A stretch of 64,000 nucleotides of DNA from Candidatus Binatia bacterium (lineage in GTDB: Bacteria > Vulcanimicrobiota > Vulcanimicrobiia > Vulcanimicrobiales > Vulcanimicrobiaceae): NCBI GenBank assembly GCA_035541935.1, contig DATKMJ010000056.1:44310-108309 (forward strand), in the 5' to 3' direction. Every line of letters starts with the position of its first letter. The stretch's first letter is position 1. The notes under the pieces are model-generated. The model searched no databases. It saw only the letters and a program-made list of their open reading frames with translations, and had not been told where the DNA came from. A program made the position numbers and the translations under genes. Positions 54,292-63,827 of this stretch are shown here, in pieces.

Positions 54292-55932
54292 GTGGATTTG
54301 CGCGCAGAGCTTCAGGAGAAGTTTGGGTTCGCGGGCTTTTACCCCGGACAGGAGGAGGTCGTTTCGCGCGTCCTGCAGGGCCAGGACACGCTGGCCATCC
54401 TCGCAACCGGCGCGGGTAAGAGCCTCACCTATCAGCTCCCGGCCCTCCTCCTCGAGGGGACGACCGTCGTCGTCAGCCCGCTCATTGCGCTTATGAAGGA
54501 CCAGCTCGACATGCTGCGCGACCGCGGCATCACCGACGTCGTCGCGCTCAACTCGACGCTCTCCGAAGATCAAGAGGCGCGCGCGCGCGAACGCATTCGT
54601 TCGGGCAACGTGCGCATCGTCTACACGACGCCCGAGAAACTCGAAGACGAAGGCTTCCTGCGACTGCTGCAGGCGATCCGCGTCCCGCTCTTCGTCGTGG
54701 ATGAGGCGCACTGCATCAGCCAATGGGGCCACGATTTTCGGCCGGCGTATCTCGCGCTCGGCGGCGTGATCGGCAAGCTCGGCCATCCGACCGTGCTCGC
54801 GCTTACCGCGACCGCGACGCCTTCGGTTCGGGAAGACATCCTGCACCAGCTCGGCATCGATCAGGTCAAGCCGATCGTGCGCGGATTCGATCGCCCGAAC
54901 CTGATCTACGAAGCGCGCAAGGCCGACAAAGAGGCCGACAAGTTGAAGATCCTCAGCTCGCTCTTCACGGGCGACGCGACGCTCGAAGGCACCGGCATCA
55001 TCTACACGGCGACGATCAAGAACGCGCTCGAGGTGCAGCGCTACCTCCAGCGCGAGCTTGGGATTCCGGCCGCGGTCTATCACTCGAAGCTCCATAAGGA
55101 AGACCGCACGTCCGTTCACAATCTGTTCATGGACGAGTCGATCCGCGCGGTCGTGGCGACGAACGCGTTCGGCCTCGGCATCGACAAGCCGAATATCCGC
55201 TTCGTCGTTCACTACGATCTGCCGGGGTCGCTCGAAGCCTACACGCAAGAGGCCGGCCGCGCCGGCCGCGACGGATTGCCCTCGCGCTGCATCCTCATCT
55301 ACCGCATGAGCGACACGCGCGTGCAGAACTACTTCCTCACCGGGAAGTATCCCGACGTCGAAGAGGTGCAGCGCGTCTTCGGCACGATCGAGGTCTTCTG
55401 CAATCAGACCGGCGGCGTCTCGATGGTCGATCTGCGCAAGATCCTGCAGTTGCCGCTGACGAAACTCAAAGTGATCCTCGCGCTGCTCAAGAAATCCGGC
55501 TATATCGAGCACGTCGGCAAGTCGGCGTACGGTTTGACGGAAGCCGTGCGCAAGCATCGCGACCTCATGCTGAACCTCGCCAACTACGAGACGAAGAAGT
55601 CGTACGATCAGAGTAAGCTCGCGATGATGCTGCAGTACGCCGAGACGACGTCGTGCCGCCGGCGCTTCATTCTCAACTACTTCGGAGAAGATTTCGACAA
55701 GACGAACTGCGGCGCGTGCGATAGCTGCCTCAAGGCGCTTCGCGGCGGCTTCGACGAACGCGGCGCGACCGGCGGTTTCAAAATCGCCGACGTCGTGAAC
55801 CATCCCAAGTTCGGCGTCGGAACCGTCGAGCGCGCCGAGCGCGACCTGGTTACGGTGCTCTTCCCCAGCGTCGGATATAAGACGCTGCTGGCATCCGCCG
55901 TCAGCCACGCCGCCGAAGCGCAAATTGCATAG
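54292..55932 (+). CDS. recQ: ATP-dependent DNA helicase RecQ
   Basis: 546 residues from GTG 54292. Walker A ATGAGKS (38-44), DEAH box (137-140) in VVDEAHCISQWGHDFRP, helicase C-terminal motifs NAFGLGIDKPNIRFVVHYDLPGSLEAYTQEAGRAGRDG, and the RQC zinc site CRRRFILNYFGEDFDKTNCGACDSC. No HRDC domain; the end carries a short extra domain (VVNHPKFGVGTVERAERDLVTVLFP). Unwinds recombination and fork intermediates. The 129 bp upstream contain AT-rich sequence just before the start but no clear promoter. Confidence 0.95.
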   Translation: MDLRAELQEKFGFAGFYPGQEEVVSRVLQGQDTLAILATGAGKSLTYQLPALLLEGTTVVVSPLIALMKDQLDMLRDRGITDVVALNSTLSEDQEARARERIRSGNVRIVYTTPEKLEDEGFLRLLQAIRVPLFVVDEAHCISQWGHDFRPAYLALGGVIGKLGHPTVLALTATATPSVREDILHQLGIDQVKPIVRGFDRPNLIYEARKADKEADKLKILSSLFTGDATLEGTGIIYTATIKNALEVQRYLQRELGIPAAVYHSKLHKEDRTSVHNLFMDESIRAVVATNAFGLGIDKPNIRFVVHYDLPGSLEAYTQEAGRAGRDGLPSRCILIYRMSDTRVQNYFLTGKYPDVEEVQRVFGTIEVFCNQTGGVSMVDLRKILQLPLTKLKVILALLKKSGYIEHVGKSAYGLTEAVRKHRDLMLNLANYETKKSYDQSKLAMMLQYAETTSCRRRFILNYFGEDFDKTNCGACDSCLKALRGGFDERGATGGFKIADVVNHPKFGVGTVERAERDLVTVLFPSVGYKTLLASAVSHAAEAQIA

Positions 55933-57583
55933 GCGCGACACCGCACTCGTCTTCGCCGCCTTCGCCGCGCTCTACGCGGGCGCGCCGTCCCCAACCCCGT
56001 CGCCGTCAGCCTCGCCCGCGCCTTCAGCCTCGCCCGCGCCTACCGCGTCGTCCACGTTAATCTTCCCGTCGGCGGCGCCGTCGCCGCCGCCGCTACCCAC
56101 GCCGACGCCGGCCATCGCGACGCCGCCGCCGATCGTCGTCTCGCCCGAGTCCGCATCGGTTCCCGTCGGCTCGCCGCTCGACCTCACCGTCGGCTCCGCG
56201 ATTAGCCCGATTGCGGCGACCGTCGCGGATCCGTCGATCGCTTCGGTCGCCGTCGACCAAACGTCGCAGCGCGTGACGATCACCGGAAAGGCTCCGGGCG
56301 TGACCGTCGTTACGATCAGCGACGCACGCGGGCTTCGTCGCGACGTCCCCGTCCGCGTCGCCTACTACGCCGGCGTCATCGCGCCGCACGTCTCGCTCTC
56401 GCTGACCGGCGATCCGGCGTCGGGCGAGTTCGTTCGCGAACAGGTGGCGCGCGACGTGAAAGCCGCGGCGCAGCCGCGCGCCGGCGCGCAAGTGCTCGTG
56501 GGGCCCGATGACGTCCCGTTTCGGCGCGCGCTCGAGCAAGATAACGTCGCGTCGTTCGACGTTCCCGTCTTACTGCAAGGCAACGGCCTCTTCGAGGTCG
56601 ACGGGTCGACGCACGTCGAGGTGCAGAACGTAGCGGTTCCGCGCATCTCACCCGGCTCGCTCATGGTCAGCGATTATCCCGAGCGGCTCACCGCGAACGG
56701 CATGCTCTTCACCGCCGACCTCACGATCGAGCAGCCGTCGCGCTTTCTCTACTTCCACTACAATCCGCCCGGCCAGCCGAACCGCCGCATCGTTCTGCGC
56801 GCGGAGAATCCGTCGCACGAACCGGCGATCGTGCAGTTCATCAGCGGCAGCGGCGGCCCGTCCTCGAACGAGATGGACGTCGGCCACCAGGCCACGCGAC
56901 GCTTTCTCGTCAACGTCGTGCAGAATCAGGGACGGCTGTTGACGCTTCCAGCCAACAGTTCGACGCAGATCGTCGCGCAGGATCTCCCGGCCGGCGGCAT
57001 CGTCTGCGGCCTGCTGCAGCTGCGCGTGCTCTCCGGCGCGAGCGTGCATCTCTCGCTCTTTGCGCAGAACGACGACGAGAGCCCCGACGCCGTCGTCGAC
57101 GGTTCCGCTCTCCTGCAAGGGCAGGAGCAGCACGCGCGCGGGATCTATCCGATCGCGGAGTTCCATTTCGCGTCGCAGTGGCGCGTCGACGACGAACAGT
57201 ATCTCGAGTTGCCCGTCGGCCAGTTGCCGCTGCCGAATAACCTGCAGGGTCAGGCGCTGGCGGGCGATTACGGCGTGCTGCAATCGTTCGTCGTCAACCT
57301 CGAGAACCCGACCGGCGCTCCCGCGCAGGTCGCGATCTACGAGAACCCGCGCGGCGGACGCGCCACGGGAACGTATCTCATCGACGGCGTGCTCGTGCAG
57401 TCGCACCAAGTGCCGCCGTTCTCGCGCTATAAGGTGCGGCAGTATACGGTTCCGGCGCACGGCTTCGTTCGCGTTACGATCGTCACGATGCCCGAAGCGG
57501 GATCGAGCCTTCCGCTGCGGCTGATATTCGCACCCGACGACGGCAGCGTCTCGCCCGGCGCGCCGGGCTCACCGATCTACTGA
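55925..57583 (+). CDS. Exported protein with Pro/Ser-rich linker and Ig-like region, function unknown
   Basis: 552 residues from TTG 55925, overlapping recQ by eight bases. After a short hydrophobic leader comes a low-complexity Pro/Ser/Ala linker (residues about 20-75), a BIg2-like bacterial Ig fold (VVSPESASVPVGSPLDLTV, then VTITGKAPGVTVVTISDARG), and a large beta-rich C-terminal region (SRFLYFHYNPPGQPNRRIVLRAENPS, LLQLRVLSGASVHLSLFAQ) without a known family. Probably periplasmic or surface-exposed. Its tail overlaps the facing glycosyltransferase gene by 15 bp. Confidence 0.7.
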   Translation: MHRRDTALVFAAFAALYAGAPSPTPSPSASPAPSASPAPTASSTLIFPSAAPSPPPLPTPTPAIATPPPIVVSPESASVPVGSPLDLTVGSAISPIAATVADPSIASVAVDQTSQRVTITGKAPGVTVVTISDARGLRRDVPVRVAYYAGVIAPHVSLSLTGDPASGEFVREQVARDVKAAAQPRAGAQVLVGPDDVPFRRALEQDNVASFDVPVLLQGNGLFEVDGSTHVEVQNVAVPRISPGSLMVSDYPERLTANGMLFTADLTIEQPSRFLYFHYNPPGQPNRRIVLRAENPSHEPAIVQFISGSGGPSSNEMDVGHQATRRFLVNVVQNQGRLLTLPANSSTQIVAQDLPAGGIVCGLLQLRVLSGASVHLSLFAQNDDESPDAVVDGSALLQGQEQHARGIYPIAEFHFASQWRVDDEQYLELPVGQLPLPNNLQGQALAGDYGVLQSFVVNLENPTGAPAQVAIYENPRGGRATGTYLIDGVLVQSHQVPPFSRYKVRQYTVPAHGFVRVTIVTMPEAGSSLPLRLIFAPDDGSVSPGAPGSPIY

Positions 57584-58591
57584 CGAAGCGTAGAGGCGCT
57601 CCATCGCCGATGCGCTCGACGCCCAGGCGAAGCGAGCGATAGCACCGGCGCGAACGCGCGCCGCGCGCTCGTCATCGTCTCCACGCAGCGCCGCTGCGAG
57701 TGCGGCGCTCCACGCCGCTGCATCGCCCGCCGCAACGACGCGCGCGTCGCCGCCCGCGATCTCGGGAAGCGAGCTGCAATCCGAGACGACGCAGGGCACG
57801 CCGGCGCAGAGCGCCTGCGCCGCGGCATAGCCGAAGCCTTCGTAGCGCGACGGCACAGCCGCCACGGCAGCGGTCTTGTAGAGCAGGAGCAGTTCGTCGC
57901 GCGAGACGTAGCCCCGCATCTCCAACCGGTCGGCGACGCGCAGCTCGCGCGCGAGCGCGATGCACTCCTGCGCGTACGGCGTCGCAGGCCCGATTGCGAC
58001 GAGTCGCGCCCCGTCGAGTTGCGCGAGCGCGCGCACGAGCACTTCCAGGTTCTTGCGGCGCTCGACCGTACCGACGGCGAGAATCGTCGCGCGGTCGCCG
58101 CTCTGGCGGTCTAAGCCGCAGTAGTCCGAAGCGACGCCGGGATAGACGACGTGCACGCGCGCCGGATCGAGATCGCCGCAGATCCTCAGCAGCTCGTCTC
58201 CGGTAAATTGAGAGTCGACCGCGACGTTCGCCGCGCGGCGATAGCGCGCGAGCGAGAACGGGCCGAAGTACCAGCGCGCGTAGGCGGGCGCGTGTTGCTG
58301 CACCTCGTGCCACGCGAGGTCGTGCACCGTCACGACGACCGGCATCGCCGCGCGCGGCATCGTTCCCGCAGCGCAGTGCAGCAAATCCGCGCCGCTTGCG
58401 CGCGCGCGACGCGGCAAGAGCACCTGATCCCAGACGACGCGCCGGTCGAAGCGCCACGGATCGAGCGCGAGATCGCGCAGCTCGACGACGTCGCTGCCCC
58501 GCTCGCGCAGCGCGCTCGCGAGCCCGCGAACGTACTCGCCGATTCCAGTGGCCGTGCCGACCGTCAGCTGCGCGTCGAGCGCAACCCTCAC
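57569..58591 (-). CDS. Glycosyltransferase family 4/1 (GT-B)
   Basis: 340 residues from GTG 58591, overlapping the TPR gene stop (GTGA). N-terminal acceptor domain (ALDAQLTVGTATGIGEYVRGLASAL) and C-terminal donor domain with ILAVGTVERRKNLEVLVRAL and the sugar-nucleotide site PSRYEGFGYAAAQALCAGVPCVVSDCSSLPEIAGG. Likely adds a sugar to a cell-surface glycan. Lies at the end of an envelope operon. Confidence 0.92.
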   Translation of the reverse strand: MRVALDAQLTVGTATGIGEYVRGLASALRERGSDVVELRDLALDPWRFDRRVVWDQVLLPRRARASGADLLHCAAGTMPRAAMPVVVTVHDLAWHEVQQHAPAYARWYFGPFSLARYRRAANVAVDSQFTGDELLRICGDLDPARVHVVYPGVASDYCGLDRQSGDRATILAVGTVERRKNLEVLVRALAQLDGARLVAIGPATPYAQECIALARELRVADRLEMRGYVSRDELLLLYKTAAVAAVPSRYEGFGYAAAQALCAGVPCVVSDCSSLPEIAGGDARVVAAGDAAAWSAALAAALRGDDDERAARVRAGAIARFAWASSASAMERLYASSVDR

Positions 58592-59460
58592 CGCAGGTCG
58601 CGTTCCAGCGCGCGCACCATCAAGGAGTTTGGATCGAGGGCGCGCGAGCGATCGAGATACGTGGCGGCGACGGCACGATCGCCGTTCTCCCACGCGACGA
58701 CCCCGAGGCCCGCGATTGCGTCGGCGCTCGTCGGATCCGCATCGACGCCTTGCGCGAAGAGCGCGGCAGCGCGGCGGCGATCGCCCAGCAGATCGGCTTG
58801 ATTGGCGGCCGCGATGATGTAACGCTGCGAGAGCGGCGCGAGCGCGACCGCCGATTCGAAATTCCGTAGCCCGCGCGCCAGCCACTTGCGCTGGCGCGGG
58901 CTCCCCGGAACCTCGCGCCACGCCTGACGGTTGGCAAGCCGCCCCATCTGCCAGTACGCCTCGGCGACGCCGTCGGGATGCGTTCCGCTGCGCGCGAGCG
59001 TGACTTGGAGTAACGATTCGAGCGCGTAACCCGCAGCCGGATCGCGCGACGCCAGGATCTGCGCTTGCGACTGCACCGCATCGGGATCGGGTGCGGCGAG
59101 AAAGTACTCGTTTGCCAGCACTTGCTCTCCGCGCAGCAGCGCAACGCGCGCCAAAAGCTCGTCGCGCACGGGCGACGACGGCAGCCGGAGGGCATAGCGT
59201 TGCGCCGCGCCGGCGTCGCCGCGCGCGAGCGCCTCGCGCGCGAGGCTCGTCTCGACGTACGGCGCGGGCGCGATTCGATCGAGGAATCTATAGACGGCGA
59301 CTCCGTAAGCGAGCGGGATTCGCGCGGGCAGCGTCGCGGGCGCTGCGGCACTCGATGCGAGGGCGTCGGACGCCAGTTGTATCGCCGCCAACGAAAAAAT
59401 AAGGGCCGCCGTCAAGGCGCCCACGATCGTCCAGAAGAGAGCGTACCGCCGCGCGAGCAC
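58588..59460 (-). CDS. Membrane-anchored TPR protein
   Basis: 290 residues: one N-terminal membrane helix (YALFWTIVGALTAALIFSLAAIQLA), then helical repeats (LAREALARGDAGAAQRYALRL, and near the C-terminus LFAQGVDADPTSADAIAGLGVVAWENGDRAVAATYLDRSRALDPNS as typical TPRs). Such proteins scaffold envelope glycan assembly. Starts 3 bp after the barrel protein stop and overlaps the glycosyltransferase start. Confidence 0.75.
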   Translation of the reverse strand: MLARRYALFWTIVGALTAALIFSLAAIQLASDALASSAAAPATLPARIPLAYGVAVYRFLDRIAPAPYVETSLAREALARGDAGAAQRYALRLPSSPVRDELLARVALLRGEQVLANEYFLAAPDPDAVQSQAQILASRDPAAGYALESLLQVTLARSGTHPDGVAEAYWQMGRLANRQAWREVPGSPRQRKWLARGLRNFESAVALAPLSQRYIIAAANQADLLGDRRRAAALFAQGVDADPTSADAIAGLGVVAWENGDRAVAATYLDRSRALDPNSLMVRALERDLR

Positions 59461-59463
59461 CGG

Positions 59464-60540
59464 CTAGAACTTGACTGTGAAGTTGACGTCCTCGCGCGTC
59501 TGCGTCGAACCGTTGATTTGCAGGAGGCTATCTTGAAAGCGGTTTTGATACGCGGAGATCGAGAGCGAGCTCGCCCGGTCGGGAAGATTGAACGTCAGCT
59601 TCCCGCCGTACGAGTTGTTGATCGTGTCGAGATTCATCAGCCCCGGCAGGCCGTAGCCGCCGTAGAGCCGCTGCGCGTCGTAGTTGAGGTTCAAGGTCAG
59701 TCCGCGCACGACCGGCACCGCCACGCCGGCGCCGACGGAGAACCGATTGAGATCGGAGTTGTTCGAAACCGCCAGCGGCATGCCGCCCGGTATCTGCCAC
59801 GATCCGGCCGAGCTGAGCGGCAACGACGAGAAGCCCTCGGAGTCGCCGTGCGCGAGTTGTTCGTACTCGCTCGAAAGATTGACGTTGAGGCTGCGCTTGC
59901 CGGCTCGCACGTCGAAGTTCGCACCGGCATCGTACGACGTGTCGCGCAGCGAAAGCTGCGGCGTCGTTGCCTGCGACGCGCCTTCGTCGTGGCTCTCGAA
60001 GTGGACCGCACCGAGTTGCGTCGCCGCCGGGTGCACGAGCGTGGAATCCGCCGGCGCGATCGTCAGCGCTCCGGACGGCGCCGCGACCGGCGCGCCGAAC
60101 GCAAGCGTGCCCGGTTCGGGCGAGATGCTCGGCGCGGGTGCGACGGGTTGATATGCGGCGGTAAAGAGCGTCGTGGGCGATACGAACGTCGCGGCGTCGA
60201 GGCGCGCCGCCGGCGAGAACCGCGGTTGCGCGGCGCCGAGATCGTTGAGCGTCAGCCGATCCTGACTGAACGCCGACGCGACGCCGGAGGCGATCGGCGA
60301 GCCCGGGTCGTGCTTGACGCCGAGCGCGAGGTCGCGCAGCGGCGATTCGCTCGAGCGGTCGCCTTGCGACGCCGCGAACGAGGCGTTGAAGTCGGAGGTT
60401 TCGCCGAAGAGGCGCAGCATGAGCGCGGAGCCCAGATCGGGCGATCCGCCGGGCGGCAAAGAAATTGAGGCGGCCGCTACGGCAAACGAGGACGCTACGA
60501 CTAACGCCGCTGCCGTCACGTTGTGGACAACCCTGCGCAC
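59464..60540 (-). CDS. Putative outer-membrane beta-barrel protein
   Basis: 358 residues from GTG 60540, which has GAGGAAG nine bases upstream and gives a signal peptide (RRVVHNVTAAALVVASSFAVAAAS). The C-terminal half has alternating strands (LNVNLSSEYEQLAHG, LTLNLNYDAQRLYGGYG, LSISAYQNRFQDSL) and ends in an aromatic residue (NFTVKF), as barrel proteins do. Part of the envelope operon after the yqgF-like gene; function unknown. Confidence 0.65.
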   Translation of the reverse strand: MRRVVHNVTAAALVVASSFAVAAASISLPPGGSPDLGSALMLRLFGETSDFNASFAASQGDRSSESPLRDLALGVKHDPGSPIASGVASAFSQDRLTLNDLGAAQPRFSPAARLDAATFVSPTTLFTAAYQPVAPAPSISPEPGTLAFGAPVAAPSGALTIAPADSTLVHPAATQLGAVHFESHDEGASQATTPQLSLRDTSYDAGANFDVRAGKRSLNVNLSSEYEQLAHGDSEGFSSLPLSSAGSWQIPGGMPLAVSNNSDLNRFSVGAGVAVPVVRGLTLNLNYDAQRLYGGYGLPGLMNLDTINNSYGGKLTFNLPDRASSLSISAYQNRFQDSLLQINGSTQTREDVNFTVKF

Positions 60541-60614
60541 CTGTCTTCGCTTCCTCGTGCCCGCGAGTGGTTGAGTGATGGGATTGGGACCGTTGGAACG
60601 CTGACGCGGGCTAG

Positions 60615-61037
60615 TTAGCTTGGAGGTCCGGCCTTTTCTTCCCTTGCAAGGAAGCGCCGGGCTATTAGGATGGCGGCGTAATCGTCGATCGGGCGAGCCG
60701 GAAGCTGGAGGCCGAGCGGCACCAGCCGCCGCCACCCCCGAGGGGGATGATCGGCAAAGTAAAGGCCGCGAGCCCGCAGGGTGGTCTCGTGCTCGTCCAC
60801 CAGGTGAATCGGGAGCCCCAGGCCCTCCAGCGCCGCGTGGATCGGGCGCGCGTTCGTCCCCCGGCCGAGCGCGATCGCGCTCACCCTGTGCCGCCCCAGC
60901 AGCTCGGCTATGCGGGCGCCGATCCGGTCGATCGGCTCGATGCCGGCCAAGACGACCGCGCCGCTGCTCTCGACGAGGGCGAAGCCCGCCTTGCTGCGCC
61001 CGGGATCGACCCCGATCACGGCCGCAGGCTCGCTCAC
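60615..61037 (-). CDS. YqgF/RuvX-like RNase H-fold nuclease
   Basis: 140 residues. First acidic motif GVDPGRSKAGFAL, then ALGRGTNARPIHAAL, second motif VDEHETTLRARGLYF and the closing DDYAAILIARRFL with its acidic pair. YqgF processes the 5' end of pre-16S rRNA; this member is shorter and more divergent than RuvX, so orthology is uncertain. GTG start overlaps the DUF3084 stop (GTGA). Confidence 0.8.
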   Translation of the reverse strand: MSEPAAVIGVDPGRSKAGFALVESSGAVVLAGIEPIDRIGARIAELLGRHRVSAIALGRGTNARPIHAALEGLGLPIHLVDEHETTLRARGLYFADHPPRGWRRLVPLGLQLPARPIDDYAAILIARRFLAREEKAGPPS

Positions 61038-61972
61038 GACCGTTGCGTGAGGACGATGACGATCGGAATCCCGCCGAGGTGCGGGTAGAAGTCCGCGGCT
61101 GCGAAGGCGGTCAGGACGTAGGTCCCCGGCCGGCTGATCCGCTGTTGCATCTGGGCCTCGTCGGGGATCAATTGGACGGGCTGGATGCCGGTAAGGAACG
61201 GCGGCAGGTGGAGTCGCCGCGCCGTCACCTCGACGATGTTCTGAAGCTGAATCATCGCGATGTTGATCGTCGCGCCGCTCTTCCCGGGGATGACGAGCTC
61301 CGCGATCGTCTGGCCCTTGCTGAAGTACCGCGAATCGAGCGTCACGTTGATCGCGAAGTGAATCTCGTCGTTCTCGAAGAGATTCTGATCGGACGTAACC
61401 GTCAGCATGACGTTGCCCTGCGCGAGCGCCGCCGTCGTCGTCAGATCGTTCGCCAAGCCGCTGAGCTTCTTGTCGGCGTCGGTCGGAATGGCGTACGGCT
61501 TGAGGCCGAAGCGCGGATACGTCGCGTTGACGTACTTGACCGCGAAGAAGTAGTAGTCGCGGATCGTCGAGAGGCGCTGCGACTGCGTCGCCGTCTGCGG
61601 AATGATGCGATAGAACGGCACCATCAGCGTATCGACCGGCAAGACGAGTTTTCCGGTGTTGACCTTTGTCTCGAGATCGCGCTGACGCGACTGCAGTTCG
61701 GCGATCTGCTGATTGATCGAGTTGAGGCGGAAAAATGCCGTCTTCACCTGCTGCGAGGCGAAGATCGCGATCAGCGTAACGGCGAGGGCGATCACCATTC
61801 CGGTCGCGATCGCGACGATGGTCGACGTGTAGCGCGGGCGGATCCCGAAGAGCGTGAGGCGGCGCCGCCCCACCTGATGACCGACGCGGTCGCCGACGTA
61901 CGCCACCGCGCCGGCAATCGCCATCACGAAGATGACGTTCCCGACGCCGCGCACGAACTCGACGACGTTCAT
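61034..61972 (-). CDS. DUF3084 domain membrane protein
   Basis: 312 residues with two N-terminal membrane helices (VIFVMAIAGAVAYVGDRVG and TSTIVAIATGMVIALAVTLIAIFA), a short coiled coil (FFRLNSINQQIAELQSRQRDLETKVN), then a soluble domain. RRRLTLFGIRPRYTSTIVAI is the family hallmark. Function unknown; its coupling to lptF (ATGA overlap) suggests an envelope role. Confidence 0.85.
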   Translation of the reverse strand: MNVVEFVRGVGNVIFVMAIAGAVAYVGDRVGHQVGRRRLTLFGIRPRYTSTIVAIATGMVIALAVTLIAIFASQQVKTAFFRLNSINQQIAELQSRQRDLETKVNTGKLVLPVDTLMVPFYRIIPQTATQSQRLSTIRDYYFFAVKYVNATYPRFGLKPYAIPTDADKKLSGLANDLTTTAALAQGNVMLTVTSDQNLFENDEIHFAINVTLDSRYFSKGQTIAELVIPGKSGATINIAMIQLQNIVEVTARRLHLPPFLTGIQPVQLIPDEAQMQQRISRPGTYVLTAFAAADFYPHLGGIPIVIVLTQRS

Positions 61973-63072
61973 ACGAGCGCGGCGCGCCGCAACCGGCTCA
62001 AGCCGATCGCGGTGAAGAGCAGGTTCGGCACCCAGGCCCAGAGCCAGGCGATCGAGAGGAACGCTTCCGCCGCGAACGAGCAGATCGTCATGACGACGTA
62101 GTAGACGAAGACGATCGCCAGCGAGAGGCCGAAGCCGAGGCTCGTGCTGCCGCTCGAGCGAATCGCGCGTAAGCCGAACGGTATGGCGATCAGGATAAAG
62201 ACGAAACAGGCGAACGGGCGCGCGAGCTTCTCTTGGTAGGTGGTCACGTATTTGCGCACTTCCGTCTCCGTCAACTGCCCGGTGCGTACGATGTCGGCGA
62301 TCTCCGCCCGGCTCATGTTCTCGGGATCGTCGTTGCTCATGCGCTTCATCAAATCCGTTGGCTTCTGGCCGATTTCGACCTCCTGCTGCGCGATTGCGGG
62401 CTCGGCCAGCGTCGTTCCGTCGGGGTTGAAACGATAGACGCTCGAGTTCTGCAGCGTCCATTTGTCGGCCGTGAACTCGGCCCGGTCGGCGAAGACGATC
62501 TGCCGGGGTTCGTTATGATTGTCGTATTGGATCAGCGTGACGTGGAGCAGCGCCCGCGAGTTCGGCTCGTAGGCCGTGGCGATCGTCACCTGACGCCCGC
62601 CTCCCGGCAGCGGGGCCGAGACGGTCAGGTCGCGATTGAACGCGCTGACGTGGTTGATGACGGAGTTTTCGATCTCCGTTAATTGGTCGTTCGCGTACGG
62701 AACGACGCCCTCTTGAAGAAAGAGCGTCACGAACGACATCACGATGCCGACCGCAAGCAACGGCGCGACGATGCGCGCGAAGGTGATGCCCGATGCCTTG
62801 AGCGCGGTGATCTCGCTCTCTCCCGAGAGGCGTTGCACCGCGAGCAGCGTTCCGAGCAGCAGCGCCATCGGGATGACCAAGACGATCTCGCCGGGAAGCG
62901 ACCACACGAAGACCGAGAGCGCCGCCCAGAGCGGCGCGTGCTCGTTGCTGACGAGTTTGCCGATGTTGAGGATCTCCGTCGCCGCGAAGATCAGCGTGAA
63001 GGCCGAGAGTCCGAAGACGAACGGACTGGCCAGCTCGGTGAGCATGTACCGGTCGAGAATCGTGAATCGCAT
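61969..63072 (-). CDS. lptF: LptF/LptG family permease
   Basis: 367 residues. Two sets of three membrane helices flank a periplasmic beta-jellyroll (about 130-250): ILDRYMLTELASPFVFGLSAF and VWSLPGEIVLVIPMALLLGTLLAVQRLSGESEITALKASG at the N-side, KLARPFACFVFILIAIPFGLRA at the C-side. Works with LptB to extract lipopolysaccharide. Only one such permease is seen, so it may form a homodimer or its partner is elsewhere. Confidence 0.92.
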   Translation of the reverse strand: MRFTILDRYMLTELASPFVFGLSAFTLIFAATEILNIGKLVSNEHAPLWAALSVFVWSLPGEIVLVIPMALLLGTLLAVQRLSGESEITALKASGITFARIVAPLLAVGIVMSFVTLFLQEGVVPYANDQLTEIENSVINHVSAFNRDLTVSAPLPGGGRQVTIATAYEPNSRALLHVTLIQYDNHNEPRQIVFADRAEFTADKWTLQNSSVYRFNPDGTTLAEPAIAQQEVEIGQKPTDLMKRMSNDDPENMSRAEIADIVRTGQLTETEVRKYVTTYQEKLARPFACFVFILIAIPFGLRAIRSSGSTSLGFGLSLAIVFVYYVVMTICSFAAEAFLSIAWLWAWVPNLLFTAIGLSRLRRAALV

Positions 63073-63083
63073 CGGCGTGCGCT

Positions 63084-63827
63084 TTATAGCCGGAAGCCCT
63101 CGCCGAGATAGAACTGACGTGCGATCGGCGAGTCGAGCACCTCTTGCGCGGTCCCGGAGACCTCGATGCGTCCTTTGTTGAGAATGTACGCGCGATCCAC
63201 GATCGCGAGCGTCTCGCGAACCTGGTGGTCGGTGATGAGGATGCCGAGCCCGCGATCGCGCAACTGGCGGATCATCGCTTGAATGTCCGCGACCGCGATC
63301 GGATCGATCCCGGTGAAGGGCTCGTCGAGCAGCAAGAAGGCCGGCTCCGTCGCGAGCGCGCGGGCGATCTCGACGCGCCGGCGCTCGCCGCCCGAGAGGC
63401 TGTCGCCGCGCGCGTCGACGAACGCGCGCAGTCCGAATTCTTCGAGCAGCGCCGGAAGCCGGCGCTCGCGCTCCTCGTATGGGACGCCGTTCTGCTCCCA
63501 GATCAGGCGGATGTTATCGCCGACCGAGAGTTTGCGAAAGATCGAGTTCTCCTGCGCGAGGTACCCGATGCCGTTGCGGGCGCGCGCGTACATCGGCGCC
63601 GCCGTGAGATCGATCTCTCGCTCTCCGCCCTCGAGCAAAACCGTTCCGCCGTCGGGCTTCACGAGCCCGACGACGATGTAGAACGTCGTCGTCTTGCCGG
63701 CGCCGTTCGGCCCGAGAAGTCCGACGATCTCGCCGGTCTCGACCTCGGCCGTGACGCCGTCGACGACGGTGCGCTCGCCGTAGCGTTTGACGAGTCCGCG
63801 GAGTTTAATCGCTGGTAGTTGATTCAT
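63084..63827 (-). CDS. lptB: Lipopolysaccharide export ATP-binding protein LptB
   Basis: 247 residues. Walker [16 protein letters not shown]-loop region [21 protein letters not shown], signature [16 protein letters not shown], Walker [17 protein letters not shown], and the switch His [12 protein letters not shown]; all LptB-typical. ATG 63827 overlaps the lptA-like stop (ATGA) and lptF follows after 11 bp. Confidence 0.96.
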   Translation of the reverse strand: MNQLPAIKLRGLVKRYGERTVVDGVTAEVETGEIVGLLGPNGAGKTTTFYIVVGLVKPDGGTVLLEGGEREIDLTAAPMYARARNGIGYLAQENSIFRKLSVGDNIRLIWEQNGVPYEERERRLPALLEEFGLRAFVDARGDSLSGGERRRVEIARALATEPAFLLLDEPFTGIDPIAVADIQAMIRQLRDRGLGILITDHQVRETLAIVDRAYILNKGRIEVSGTAQEVLDSPIARQFYLGEGFRL